A stretch of 64,000 nt of DNA from Chromobacterium subtsugae (GCF_001676875.1 NZ_JYKA01000014.1:39819-103818); one strand, 5' to 3'. Shown: positions 34,527 through 43,967, counted from the stretch's first letter. Notes: generated from the sequence alone by a model not told the origin. Program-made: numbers and translations.

Positions 34527-35533
34527 GGTTTACCTCCCGCGCCGCCGTGGCTGCGCGCCAGCCAGATCAGCGCCGGCGCGCCGATGAAGGCGGTGACGAT
34601 GGACACGCGCAGCTCGCCCGGCGTCAGCAAGCGGCCGGCGATGTCCGAGGCCAGCAGCAAGATGGGGGCGAGCAGGACGGTGAAGGGCAGGCTCCAGCGC
34701 AGGTCGGCGCCGCCCAGCCGGCGCGCGACGTGGGGAATCATCAGGCCGACGAAGCCTATCGGCCCGGCGACGGCGGTGCTGGCGCCGGACAGCAGGGTGA
34801 CGGCGGCCACGGTACCGCCCTGGATCAGCAGCGGCCGGCCGCCCAGGCTGAGCGCTAGATCGTTGCCCAGACCCATCGCGTTCAGCGGGCGGGCCAGCAG
34901 CAGCGCCAGCACGCCGCCGGCCAGGATGGCGGGCGCGGCCAGGCCGACGGCGGCCATGTCGCGCACGTCCAGGGTGCCGGCGCTCCAGTAGCGCAGCCGG
35001 TTGAAGGCGATGGGGTCGAGCAGGGTGATGGCGGCGGACAGGCCCATCAGCACCGCGCCGACCGCTACGCCGGCCAGCACGATGCGCAGCGGATCGGCGC
35101 GGCGGCCGCGCGCGCCCACGGCGTAGACCAGCAGCGTCGCGCACAGCGCGCCTGCCGCCGCGCAGGCCATGTAGCCGCCCTGGCTGTCCACGGCGAGGAA
35201 GGCGACGCCCAGCACCATCGCGAAGCTGGCGCCGGCGTTGACGCCGAGGATGCCGGGATCGGCCAGCGGATTGCGGGTCAGCGCCTGGATCAGCGCGCCG
35301 GACAAGCCCAGCGCCGCGCCGGCCAGCAGGCCCAGCAGCGTGCGCGGTAGCCGCCCCTGCAATACGACCACGCTGTCCGGCCCGGCGGCGCGGCCCAGCA
35401 AGCTGTTCCAGACGGTGGCGAGCGGAATCGGCTTGGCGCCCAGGGCCAGGCTCAGCACGGATACGACGGCCAGCAGCGCCAGGCAGGCCAGCAGCAGGGT
35501 GGCGCGGCGTCCGCGGGCGGGACTTGTCTGCAT
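34523..35533 (-). CDS. fepD: Ferric siderophore ABC transporter permease FepD
   Basis: 336 residues from the ATG at 35533; upstream in-frame codons would run through the regulatory region. FecCD family, with GAALGLSGALIQALTRNPLADPGILGVNAGASFA, the conserved segment of FepD and FhuB proteins, and a late GFVGLMIPHVARRLGG motif that couples to the ATPase. It heads the fepD-fepG-fepC operon. The start lies just beside a Fur-like site, opposite to the exporter gene, so iron control is expected. Confidence 0.92.
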   Translation of the reverse strand: MQTSPARGRRATLLLACLALLAVVSVLSLALGAKPIPLATVWNSLLGRAAGPDSVVVLQGRLPRTLLGLLAGAALGLSGALIQALTRNPLADPGILGVNAGASFAMVLGVAFLAVDSQGGYMACAAAGALCATLLVYAVGARGRRADPLRIVLAGVAVGAVLMGLSAAITLLDPIAFNRLRYWSAGTLDVRDMAAVGLAAPAILAGGVLALLLARPLNAMGLGNDLALSLGGRPLLIQGGTVAAVTLLSGASTAVAGPIGFVGLMIPHVARRLGGADLRWSLPFTVLLAPILLLASDIAGRLLTPGELRVSIVTAFIGAPALIWLARSHGGAGGKP

Positions 35534-35537
35534 AATC

Positions 35538-35556
35538 AAATGAAAATGATTCCTAA
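35538..35556. promoter_or_regulatory. Fur-like site between fepD and the exporter gene
   Basis: AATGAAAATGATT plus its flanks resembles the Fur repeat units, though less perfect than the other two boxes in the locus. It lies 5 bases from the fepD ATG and 115 bases before the exporter ATG, so it could repress both. Confidence 0.55.
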
Positions 35557-35670
35557 TAACAACTGCCGATGTTACCATGCCTGTTACATGAAGGGACAGG
35601 CCCATGGCGCGGCTTGTCATCATCCCCGCGGCGCGCATGCCGCTCTTGATCGAACCACTGCGTTGAGAAC

Positions 35671-36945
35671 ATGAAAAAATCGCCCATCTTCGTCGATTTC
35701 AGCCTGCTCAGGCTTAACCCGCATTTCCGCTCCATCTTCATCGCCCGGATGATCTCGGTGTTCGCCTTCGGCATCCTGATGGTGGCGGTGCCGGTGCAGA
35801 TCCATCAGCTCACCGGCTCCACGCTGCAGGTGGGCGCGGCGATGGCGCTGGACGGCATCGGCATGTTCGCCGGCCTGATGTGCGGCGGCGTGCTGGCCGA
35901 CCGCATGGACCGCCGCCGCTTGATCCTGCTGGGCCGGACTTCTTGCGGCCTGGGCTTCCTGGCGCTGGCCCTGAACGGTTTCATGACCAACCCGTCGGTG
36001 ACGGCGCTGTATGTGGTGTCCACTTGGGACGGCTTCTTCAGCGGCATCGGCATCACCTCGCTGATGGCGTCCATTCCGGTGATCGTCGGCCGCGAGAACC
36101 TGCCGGCAGCCGGCGCGCTGAGCATGCTGACCGTGCGCTTCGGCGCAGTGCTGTCGCCGCTCCTGGGCGGGGTGATCATCACCGCCGCCGGCGTCAACTG
36201 GAACTACCTGCTGGCCGGCATCGGCACCTTGGCCACGCTGATTCCGCTGACGCGGCTGCCGTCGCTGAAGCCGCAAAACGCCGAACCGTCGCACCCGTTG
36301 CGCTCCTTGAGGGAAGGCTTTGAATTCCTGTGGCAGAACAAGGTGGTCGGCGCGGTGGTGGCGGTGGGCACGCTGCAGACGCTGCTGAGCGCGGTGCGGG
36401 TGTTGTACCCGTCGCTCGCCGAGGATGGCTACGGCGGCGGCGCGTTCGAAGTGGGGCTGATGTATTCTGCGGTGCCGCTGGGCGCGATGCTGGGCGCCTT
36501 CACCAGCGGCTGGGTTGGCGGCCTCAGCCGTCCCGGCGCGATGATGCTGGCTTGCGTGACGGCCTCGTCGCTGGCCATCGCATCCTTGGGCGCTTTCACC
36601 CACCTGGCTTACGGCCTGGCGGCGCTGGTAGTGCTGGGTTATCTGGGCTCCATCGCCTCGCTGCTGCAGTTCACGCTGGTGCAGGGCCAGACGCCGGACC
36701 ACCTGCTGGGCCGCGTCAACAGCCTGTGGAACGCGCAGGACGTGGTGGGCGACAGCCTGGGCGCGCTGGGTCTGGGCGCGCTGGCGCGGGCCTTGGCGCC
36801 GCTGCTGGCGGTGGCCTGGTTCGGCGCCGGCGCGGCCGCGGCGGGTTTGCTGATGTGCGTGGGCTTTGGTTCCTTGCGCCGCCTTTCCGGCGGCAAGCCG
36901 GAGCAGGCCGAAGGCGAGCCGGCGGAGCAGGCTGCGGGGTCTTGA
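35671..36945 (+). CDS. entS: EntS-type MFS siderophore exporter
   Basis: 424 residues with about 12 membrane helices. It begins like EntS (SLLRLNPHFRSIFIARMISVFAFGILMVAVPVQ, quoted in parts) and has the MFS loop GGVLADRMDRRRLI after helix 2. EntS pumps newly made enterobactin into the periplasm; here the substrate should be the siderophore of this locus. It is divergent from fepDGC, as entS is from fepD in Escherichia coli. A strong two-way terminator follows. Confidence 0.9.
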   Translation: MKKSPIFVDFSLLRLNPHFRSIFIARMISVFAFGILMVAVPVQIHQLTGSTLQVGAAMALDGIGMFAGLMCGGVLADRMDRRRLILLGRTSCGLGFLALALNGFMTNPSVTALYVVSTWDGFFSGIGITSLMASIPVIVGRENLPAAGALSMLTVRFGAVLSPLLGGVIITAAGVNWNYLLAGIGTLATLIPLTRLPSLKPQNAEPSHPLRSLREGFEFLWQNKVVGAVVAVGTLQTLLSAVRVLYPSLAEDGYGGGAFEVGLMYSAVPLGAMLGAFTSGWVGGLSRPGAMMLACVTASSLAIASLGAFTHLAYGLAALVVLGYLGSIASLLQFTLVQGQTPDHLLGRVNSLWNAQDVVGDSLGALGLGALARALAPLLAVAWFGAGAAAAGLLMCVGFGSLRRLSGGKPEQAEGEPAEQAAGS

Positions 36946-36964
36946 GTGTGATGCGTGGAATATG

Positions 36965-36993
36965 AAAAAAAGCGGACCTCGGTCCGCTTTTTT
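36965..36993. terminator. Two-way terminator between exporter and fepB
   Basis: A-run, AGCGGACC, two bases, GGTCCGCT and T-run: a symmetric hairpin that serves the convergent exporter and fepB genes. Confidence 0.92.
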
Positions 36994-37015
36994 ATTGCCG
37001 CCGCTCGGGTGGTTT

Positions 37016-38017
37016 TCAGCCGAACTGCTTGCGCAGCCGCGCCAGCAGATTGCGCGCGCTGTAGTAGTCCAGCCGGAAGGTGTCCAGCCCGGCGGCGTAC
37101 ACCTGCTTGGCCTTCACCGCCGGATTGCCGGCCAGGAAGGGATTGGCCAGCACCTGCGGCACCTGGTCCTGGTCGGCATTGAACAGGATCATCGATTTGC
37201 CTTGCAGGCCGTCGGCGAACTTTTCGCCGGTCAGCTGGATGATGTCGTGCCGCACGCCCATGCTGGTATTGCCTTTGACGCTGTCCGGCGCGGTGGCCAG
37301 CTCAAATCCCAGCGACTGCAGCAGCTTGCCCTGCGCCGATTGCGGCGTCCACAGATTGGCGCCGGAGCCGTCCTCGTAATAGACCAACGCTGCCGTCGGC
37401 TGCGGCGGCAGCTTTAACGCTGCCTTCAGCTGGGCCGCTTCGGCGTCGAAGCCGGCGATGGCGGCGCGGGCATCGGCCTCGCGGCCCGTGGCCTGGCCCA
37501 GCAGCGCCGCCAGTTCCTGCCAGCTCTTGTCGTCGTAATTCACCACCAGGGTCGGGGCCATCTGGCTCAATTGCTCGTACAGCTTCAGCGCGGAGTCGCC
37601 GCCGGTGCCGGCCATCACGATCAGGTCCGGCTGGGCGGCGATGATGGCCTCGGCGTTGGGTTCGCCCTGATACAGCGGCGTCACGCCGCGTTGCTTGGCC
37701 ACCGCGCTCCACTGGGTGAAGAAGCCCTGATCATCCGTCACCTTGGAATGGGCGGCGCTGGCGCCGCTGGCGACCACCGGCGCGTGGATGGCGAGCAGGG
37801 TGCCGGTCAGCGTCACGCTGGTGGAGACGATGCGCTGCGGCATCTTGTCCAGCGTCACCTTGCCCTTGGGCGTGTCCAGCGTGCGCGGCCAGCCGGCGGA
37901 GGCGGCGGCCGCCTTGTCGGATTCGGCGGGGGCGTTGCAAGCGCCGAGCAGCGCGGCGAGGCCGGCTGCGGCGGCCAGGCGCAGCGCGCCGCGGCGCGTG
38001 GCGTAGGGGAGCGGCAT
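37016..38017 (-). CDS. fepB: Periplasmic ferric siderophore-binding lipoprotein FepB
   Basis: 333 residues from the ATG at 38017, chosen for AAAGGAAA 6-8 bases ahead; a start 6 codons earlier would consume that site. The signal peptide begins with Arg-Arg and ends in a lipobox (ALLGAC), so the protein is probably lipid-anchored, unlike soluble enterobacterial FepB. The PQRIVSTSVTLTGTLLA segment is typical of FepB. It takes the ferric catecholate from the receptor to FepD-FepG. A Fur box lies about 45 bases upstream. Confidence 0.92.
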   Translation of the reverse strand: MPLPYATRRGALRLAAAAGLAALLGACNAPAESDKAAAASAGWPRTLDTPKGKVTLDKMPQRIVSTSVTLTGTLLAIHAPVVASGASAAHSKVTDDQGFFTQWSAVAKQRGVTPLYQGEPNAEAIIAAQPDLIVMAGTGGDSALKLYEQLSQMAPTLVVNYDDKSWQELAALLGQATGREADARAAIAGFDAEAAQLKAALKLPPQPTAALVYYEDGSGANLWTPQSAQGKLLQSLGFELATAPDSVKGNTSMGVRHDIIQLTGEKFADGLQGKSMILFNADQDQVPQVLANPFLAGNPAVKAKQVYAAGLDTFRLDYYSARNLLARLRKQFG

Positions 38018-38061
38018 GGAGTGTTTCCTTTGCATTCGATAGCGTCCGGCGATTTTATTGC

Positions 38062-38080
38062 AAGTGATAAGTATTATCAT
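38062..38080. promoter_or_regulatory. Fur box upstream of fepB
   Basis: TGATAA-GTA-TTATCA is a perfect 6-bp inverted repeat inside a 19-base Fur-like site. It is placed to block the fepB promoter. It lies about 240 bases from the efflux operon start on the other side. Confidence 0.85.
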
Positions 38081-38316
38081 TAACATTGTCGCCGATGCCA
38101 AAATTCCCGTCTCAAATCCGGGAATTTGCCTGCAAGCTCTTGCGAGCGGCGGATGGGCGCGGGCGCTGCGCCCGGCTTGTCCGCCGTTCGGTTTCTGGAC
38201 TCGATTGAGCCCGAAGCGGGAGCCGCCAAGTCCAATCGCCGAAGACCGCATGCGTCCGCGCGCGCATTTTCCGGGGCTTGATGGTTCCCGTTTTCGCGGC
38301 CGGAATGCACGGGAAT

Positions 38317-39441
38317 ATGCGGATATTGACGGTTGTTGCGATGGCGGCGGGCTTGGCCGGCTGCGGAGGGAAGGAGCCAGCGCCGGAGGCGGGCAAGCCG
38401 CCCGAGGTGGGCGTGGTGAAACTGGAGGCCAAGGATGTGGCGGTAAGGGCTGAATTGGCTGGCCGCACCGTCGCCTACCGCAGCGCCGAGGTCCGGCCGC
38501 AGGTCAACGGCATCGTGCTGAAGCGCCATTTCACCGAGGGCAGCCTGGTCAAGGCCGGCGACCTGCTGTACCAGATCGACCCGGCCGGCTACCAGGCTGC
38601 CTTGCAGCAGGCGGAGGCGACGCTGGCGTCCGCCCGCGCCGCGCTGGGCAGCCTGAAGGGGCGCGCCGAACGCTATGCCGAATTGGCCAAGATAGACGGC
38701 GTCAGCCGCCAGGAGCGCGAGGAGGCGGACGCAGACTACCGCAAGGGCCTGGCGGCGGCGAAGTCCGGCGAGGCGGCGGTGGCGGCGGCCAGGGTGGAGC
38801 TGTCCCGCACCCGCGTGCTGGCGCCGATTTCCGGCCGCATCGGCCGCTCCGCCGTCAGCGAGGGCGCGCTGGTCACTTCAGGCCAGAGCGCGACTCTGGC
38901 CACCATCCAGCAGCTGGACCCGATGTACGTGGACATCGTCCAGTCCAGCCAGGATTTGCTGGCATTCAAGCGCCGTCAGGCCGACGGCGAGCTTGAGCCC
39001 GCCGGCTCGGCCGCCAGGCTGACGCTGGAGGACGGCGTGCCGTACCGGCATCCCGGCAAGCTACGTTTCACCGAGTTGAACGTGGACCGCGTCTCCGGCG
39101 CGGTGACGCTGCGCGCCGAATTCCCCAACCCCGAGGGGCTGCTGCTGCCCGGCATGTATGTGCGCGCCGAGCTGGAGCAGGGCGTGCGCCGCCAGGCGGT
39201 ATTGGCGCCGCAGCAGGGGGTGGCGCGCGACGACAAGGGCCGAGCCACCGCGCTGGTGCTGGGCGCCGGCGACAAGGTGGAGCAGCGGCTGTTGACGACG
39301 GAAGGCACCCACGGCGCTTACTGGCTGGTGACGACGGGTCTGAAGGCCGGCGACCGGTTGATCGTCGACGGCCTGCAGCGCGCCCGTCCGGGCGAGGCGG
39401 CGACGCCGGTGGCCTTGCCGGCCCTGGCCGGGAGGAGTTGA
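38317..39441 (+). CDS. RND efflux periplasmic adaptor (membrane fusion protein)
   Basis: 374 residues from the ATG at 38317, giving a lipoprotein signal (MRILTVVAMAAGLAGC). The fold follows AcrA/MexA: a lipoyl half-motif (VRPQVNGIVLKRHFTEGSLVKAGDLLYQID), a helical hairpin of about 70 residues, the second half (TRVLAPISGRIGRSAVSEGALV) and beta-barrel. It links the inner-membrane pump to the outer-membrane channel; all three genes form one operon (gaps 3 and -4 bases). Substrates are not readable. The divergent fepB gene shares the upstream region. Confidence 0.92.
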   Translation: MRILTVVAMAAGLAGCGGKEPAPEAGKPPEVGVVKLEAKDVAVRAELAGRTVAYRSAEVRPQVNGIVLKRHFTEGSLVKAGDLLYQIDPAGYQAALQQAEATLASARAALGSLKGRAERYAELAKIDGVSRQEREEADADYRKGLAAAKSGEAAVAAARVELSRTRVLAPISGRIGRSAVSEGALVTSGQSATLATIQQLDPMYVDIVQSSQDLLAFKRRQADGELEPAGSAARLTLEDGVPYRHPGKLRFTELNVDRVSGAVTLRAEFPNPEGLLLPGMYVRAELEQGVRRQAVLAPQQGVARDDKGRATALVLGAGDKVEQRLLTTEGTHGAYWLVTTGLKAGDRLIVDGLQRARPGEAATPVALPALAGRS

Positions 39442-39444
39442 GCG

Positions 39445-42400
39445 ATGCTGGCGCGTTTCTTCATAGGCCGCCCGGTTTTCGCCTGGGTGCTGGCCATCGT
39501 CATCATGTTGGCCGGCCTGTTCGCCTTGCGCGCGCTGCCGGTGTCGCAATATCCGGACATCGCCCCGCCCACGGTGATGGTCAGCGCCAGCTACCCCGGC
39601 GCGTCCGCCCAGGTGGTGGAGACCAGCGTGATCCAGGTGCTGGAGCAGGAGCTGAAGGGCCTGGACAATCTGATGTATTTCAGCTCTACCAGCTCCTCGT
39701 CCGGCCAGGCCGAGATCATGCTCACCTTCCGCCAGGGCGCCAACGCCGACACCGCTCAGGTGCAGGTGCAGAACAAGGTCAGCCAGATGTTGGCGCGGCT
39801 GCCGCAGCAGGTGCAGCAGAATGGCTTGTCGGTGCAGAAGATGCAGGGCGACTTCCTGCTGATCGCCTCCTTTTATGATGTCAGCGGCAAGCGTAGCGAC
39901 ACCGACATCGCCGACTGGCTGGCCAGCAATGTGCAAGACCCGCTGAGCCGGGTGGACGGCGTCGGCTCGGTGCGGGCCTTTGGCGCGCCGTACGCGATGC
40001 GGGTGTGGCTGGACCCGCACAAGCTGAACAGCTACGGCCTGATTCCGTCCGATGTCAGCGCCGCCATCTCCAAGCAGAACACCGAGGTCTCGGTCGGCGA
40101 GCTGGGCGCTTTGCCGTCGCCGCCGGGCCAGCAGCTCAACGCGATGGTCACCGCCTGGTCGCGCTTGTCCACGCCTGAGCAGTTTCGCGAGATCGTGCTC
40201 AAGGCGCTGCCGGACGGCGGCGCGGTGCGGCTGGGCGACGTGGCGCGGGTGGAGCTGGGGCAGGAGGATTACAGCAGCAGCTCGCGGCTGAACGGCCATC
40301 CGGCTTCCGGCCTGGCGGTGATGCTGGCGCCGGGCTCCAACGCGCTGGCCACCGCCGAGGCGGTGAAGGCGCGCGTCGCCGAGCTGGAGCGAAACTTCCC
40401 GCCGGGCATCCGCGTCGCCTATCCGGAGGACACCACCCACTTCGTCCGGCTGTCGATACGCGCGGTGATGGAGACGCTGCTGGAGGCGGTGGCGCTGGTG
40501 GTGCTGGTGATGTACGTCTTTTTGCGCAACTGGCGCGCGACGCTGATTCCGGCGCTGACGGTGCCGGTGGTGCTGTTGGGCACGTTCGGCATGCTGTCGG
40601 CGGCCGGCTTCGGCATCAACACGCTGACCTTGTTCGGCATAGTGCTGGCCATCGGCCTGTTGGTCGACGACGCCATCGTGGTGGTGGAAAACGTCGAGCG
40701 GGTGATGAGCGAGGAGGGGCTGGACGCGCGCGCGGCCACCATTTGCTCGATGAGCGAGATCGGCGGCGCGCTAGTCGGCATCGGCCTGGTGCTGGGGGCG
40801 GTGTTTCTGCCTATGGCCTTCTTCGGCGGCTCGGTCGGCGTCATCTACCGCCAGTTCTCCATCACCATCGTCGCGGCGATGGCCTTGTCGGTGTTGACGG
40901 CGCTGACCTTGACGCCGGCGCTGTGCGCGACGCTGCTTCGGCCGCATGCGCCGTCCGAACGCGGCCCGCTGGCGGCGTTCGAGCGCCGCTTCAATCATTT
41001 GCAGTCCGCCTACGCCGGCCGCTGGCTGCCAAGCTGGCTGCGCCGTCCCATGCGCGGCGGCATGGTTTATCTGGCGCTGGCGGCTGGCCTGGCGGCGCTG
41101 TATCCGCGGCTGCCGACGGCCTTCATCCCGGACGAGGACCAGGGCACGGTGATGGTGCAGTTCACGCTGCCCACCGGGGCCACTCACGAGCGCGCCGACA
41201 AGGTGGCGCGCGCAGTGGAGCAGCATTTCCTGGAGACCGAGAAGGCCAATGTCGAGTCGGTGTACATGTTGTCCGGCTTCAGCTTCGGCGGCTCCGGTCA
41301 GAACGCCGGCATGGCCTTCGTCGCGCTGAAGGACTGGTCGCAGCGGCGCGGCCGGGAGAGCAGCGCCCAGGCGATAGCCGACCGCGCCACCACCGCGCTG
41401 GCCTCAGCGCGGGACGCCGAGGTGTTCGGCATGGTGCTGCCGCCCATCGGGGGCCTGGGTCAGACCAATGGTTTCGAGTTCTGGCTGCAGGACGCGTCCG
41501 GCATGGGGCGCGAGGGCCTGGCCAAAGCGCGCGACCAATTGCTGAAGGCCGCGCAGGGCGACGACAGGCTCAGCGCGGTGCGCTCCGGCGCAGCCGACGA
41601 CAAGCCGCAGCTGCGGCTGGATGTGGACCAGAGCAAGGCCGCCGCGCTGGGGCTGGACCCGGCCAATGTCGCCGACACGCTGGGCGCCGCCTGGGGCGGG
41701 CGCTACATCAATGATTTCATCGATAGAGGCCGGGTGAAGAAGGTGATGATGCAGGCCGACGCGCCGTATCGTTCCAAGCCCGAAGATCTAGGCCTGTGGT
41801 TCGTCCGCGGCGCGGACGGCACGATGACGCCGTTTTCCGCCTTCGCCCGCGCGCGTTGGGAATACGGCCCGGCACAGCTGAACCGCTACAACGGTTTGCC
41901 GGCGCTGCCGCTGTCGGGCTCGGCCGCCGCCGGCGTCAGCTCCGGCGAGGCGATGAAGGCGGTGGAGGCCGTGGCCGGCAAGCTGCCGGGCACGCAGTAC
42001 GAGTGGAGCGGCCTGTCTTATCAGGATCGGTTGTCCAGCGGCCAGACGCCGCTGCTGTACGCGGTGTCGATATTGTTCGTCTTCCTGTGCCTGGCGGCGC
42101 TGTACGAAAGCTGGCTGGTGCCCTGCGCCGCCATGACGGCGATTCCGCTGGGCGTGCTGGGCGCGGTGCTGGCGGTGATGGCGCGCGGCCTGGCCAACGA
42201 CATCTATTTCCAGGTGGGTCTGCTGACGACGATAGGCCTGTCGGCCAAGAACGCCATCCTGATCATCGAGTTCGCCGAGGCGGCGATACGGCGCGGCGAC
42301 GATGCGCTGAGCGCGGCGCTGGCCGCCGCCCGCCAGCGCCTGCGGCCTATCCTGATGACCTCGCTGGCCTTCGGCGTCGGCGTCGCGCCGCTGGTCTGGG

Positions 42401-42573
42401 CCGGCGGGCCGGGCGCCGGCAGCCAGAACGCGATCGGCGCGGCGGTGCTGGGCGGCGTGGTATCCGCCACGCTGCTGACGCTGTTCTTCGTGCCGCTGGC
42501 GCATCTGCTGATACGCGGCCTGGCGGGGCAAGTCGCGCAGCGGCGTTTGAAAATGGCGGAGGCGCGCGGATGA
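39445..42573 (+). CDS. RND multidrug efflux pump (HAE1 family, AcrB/MexB-like)
   Basis: 1042 residues, the usual length. Start MLARFFIGRPVFAWVLAIVIML is standard for the family. The proton-relay Asp-Asp lies in VDDAIVVVENVERVM (transmembrane helix 4) and the relay Lys in SAKNAILIIEFAE (helix 10). The porter domain keeps QVQVQNKVSQMLARLP. It exports hydrophobic or amphipathic compounds by proton antiport. Placed beside the siderophore locus it could carry siderophore or antibiotics; no sequence feature decides this. Confidence 0.93.
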   Translation: MLARFFIGRPVFAWVLAIVIMLAGLFALRALPVSQYPDIAPPTVMVSASYPGASAQVVETSVIQVLEQELKGLDNLMYFSSTSSSSGQAEIMLTFRQGANADTAQVQVQNKVSQMLARLPQQVQQNGLSVQKMQGDFLLIASFYDVSGKRSDTDIADWLASNVQDPLSRVDGVGSVRAFGAPYAMRVWLDPHKLNSYGLIPSDVSAAISKQNTEVSVGELGALPSPPGQQLNAMVTAWSRLSTPEQFREIVLKALPDGGAVRLGDVARVELGQEDYSSSSRLNGHPASGLAVMLAPGSNALATAEAVKARVAELERNFPPGIRVAYPEDTTHFVRLSIRAVMETLLEAVALVVLVMYVFLRNWRATLIPALTVPVVLLGTFGMLSAAGFGINTLTLFGIVLAIGLLVDDAIVVVENVERVMSEEGLDARAATICSMSEIGGALVGIGLVLGAVFLPMAFFGGSVGVIYRQFSITIVAAMALSVLTALTLTPALCATLLRPHAPSERGPLAAFERRFNHLQSAYAGRWLPSWLRRPMRGGMVYLALAAGLAALYPRLPTAFIPDEDQGTVMVQFTLPTGATHERADKVARAVEQHFLETEKANVESVYMLSGFSFGGSGQNAGMAFVALKDWSQRRGRESSAQAIADRATTALASARDAEVFGMVLPPIGGLGQTNGFEFWLQDASGMGREGLAKARDQLLKAAQGDDRLSAVRSGAADDKPQLRLDVDQSKAAALGLDPANVADTLGAAWGGRYINDFIDRGRVKKVMMQADAPYRSKPEDLGLWFVRGADGTMTPFSAFARARWEYGPAQLNRYNGLPALPLSGSAAAGVSSGEAMKAVEAVAGKLPGTQYEWSGLSYQDRLSSGQTPLLYAVSILFVFLCLAALYESWLVPCAAMTAIPLGVLGAVLAVMARGLANDIYFQVGLLTTIGLSAKNAILIIEFAEAAIRRGDDALSAALAAARQRLRPILMTSLAFGVGVAPLVWAGGPGAGSQNAIGAAVLGGVVSATLLTLFFVPLAHLLIRGLAGQVAQRRLKMAEARG

Positions 42574-43967
42574 AACCAATCCCCATTTTGCTGGTTTGCG
42601 TAGGCCTGGCCGCTTGCGCCGCGCCGCAGCCGGATTACCAACGGCCCGCCGCGCCGGTGCCGGCGCATTGGCCGGCGGCGGGCGCGGAGGGCGCGGAGGG
42701 CGCGGAGGGCGGACAGGCCGATGTGGCCTGGCGGCGCTTCTTCGTCGACGAGGGCCTGCGCGCAACCATCGCCCAGGCGCTGGCGAATAACCGCGATTTG
42801 CGCGCAGCGGTCGCCAATGTGCAGGCGGCGCGGGCGCAGTATCGGGTGCAGGACGCGGCGCGGCTGCCGACCGTGCAGCTGCAGGGCAACGCCAACCGCC
42901 AGCTCACTCGCGGCGGCGATCCGTCGCTGGCGGCTGACAGCCGCGGTGTCAGCGCCGGAGTGGGTGTCAGCGCGTTCGAGCTGGATTTGTTTGGCCGCGT
43001 GAAAAGCCTGAGCGATGCGCAGTGGCGGCGTTACCTGGCCAGCGAGTCCGGCGCGCAGGCGGCGCGGGTCAGCCTGATCGCGGAAACCGCCAATGCTTAT
43101 TTGACCTTGGCCGCCGACCGCAGCCAGCTGGCTGCGGCGCGGGCGACGCAGCAAAGCGCCGAGCGCTCGCTCGCTCTGACGCGCGAGCGGCTGCGCCTGG
43201 GCGCGGCTTCGGCGCTGGACGTCAGCGCGATGAATACCGTGGCGCAACAGGCGCGGGCCGATGTCGCCCGTTACCAAGGGCTAGCGGAGCGGGACAGGCT
43301 GGCGTTGCAATTGCTGGTCGGCGCGGAGCTTGGCGAGGCGAGGCTGCCGGCGGCGCTGGAGGACAAGCCTTACACGCTGGCGGCGCTGCCGGTGGACGCG
43401 CCGGCCGATGCCTTGCTGCGCCGACCGGACGTCCGCCAGGCGGAAAATCTGCTGCGGGCCGCCCATGCGGATGTAGACGCCGCGCGGGCCGGCTTGTGGC
43501 CCAAGCTGGGGCTTAGCGCCAGCTCAGGATTCAGCGGCGTGACGCTGGCCGGTCTGCTGAACGCGCCTGCGCGGGCCTTGAGCCTGGCGCTGGATGCCAG
43601 CCTGCCATTATTGGATGGCGGCGCGGCCAGGGCCGGCGCGGATCAGGCGGAAGCGCAGCGGCTGGCGGCGCTGGCCGCTTACGAGAAAGCCCTGCAAAGC
43701 GGGTTTCGCGAAGTGGCCGACGCCTTGAGCCAGCGCCAGGCGCTGGCCGAGGAAAAACAGGCGCGGCAGGCGACGCTCGCCAGCGCGGAAACCTCGTTGC
43801 GGCTGGCGGAAGCGCGTTATCGGCAGGGGCTGGACGGCTATCTGAGCCTGCTGGAGGCGCAGCGGATGGCGCAGGCGGCGCGCCAGCAGTGGATCGGCGC
43901 CAGCCTGGCCGAGGCGGAGAACATGGCGGCGCTGTACCAGGCGCTGGGCGGGGGGCTGGATGGCTAG
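42570..43967 (+). CDS. Outer-membrane efflux channel lipoprotein (OprM/NodT family)
   Basis: 465 residues; ATG overlaps the pump stop by 4 bases. The signal ends in a lipobox (GLAACAAP). Two repeats of the outer-membrane-factor fold follow, with FELDLFGRVKSLSDA and a later LRRPDVRQAENLLRAAHADVDAAR, both typical. Near residues 38-46 a 9-base tandem repeat encodes Gly-Ala-Glu three times. It completes the tripartite pump as the outer-membrane duct. Confidence 0.93.
   Translation: MKPIPILLVCVGLAACAAPQPDYQRPAAPVPAHWPAAGAEGAEGAEGGQADVAWRRFFVDEGLRATIAQALANNRDLRAAVANVQAARAQYRVQDAARLPTVQLQGNANRQLTRGGDPSLAADSRGVSAGVGVSAFELDLFGRVKSLSDAQWRRYLASESGAQAARVSLIAETANAYLTLAADRSQLAAARATQQSAERSLALTRERLRLGAASALDVSAMNTVAQQARADVARYQGLAERDRLALQLLVGAELGEARLPAALEDKPYTLAALPVDAPADALLRRPDVRQAENLLRAAHADVDAARAGLWPKLGLSASSGFSGVTLAGLLNAPARALSLALDASLPLLDGGAARAGADQAEAQRLAALAAYEKALQSGFREVADALSQRQALAEEKQARQATLASAETSLRLAEARYRQGLDGYLSLLEAQRMAQAARQQWIGASLAEAENMAALYQALGGGLDG
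42681..42707 (+). repeat. Three tandem copies of a 9-base unit in the efflux channel gene
   Basis: GGCGCGGAG is repeated three times, with a partial fourth copy, and encodes a Gly-Ala-Glu repeat in the linker after the lipidated Cys. Copy changes would stay in frame and alter only linker length. Confidence 0.85.
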
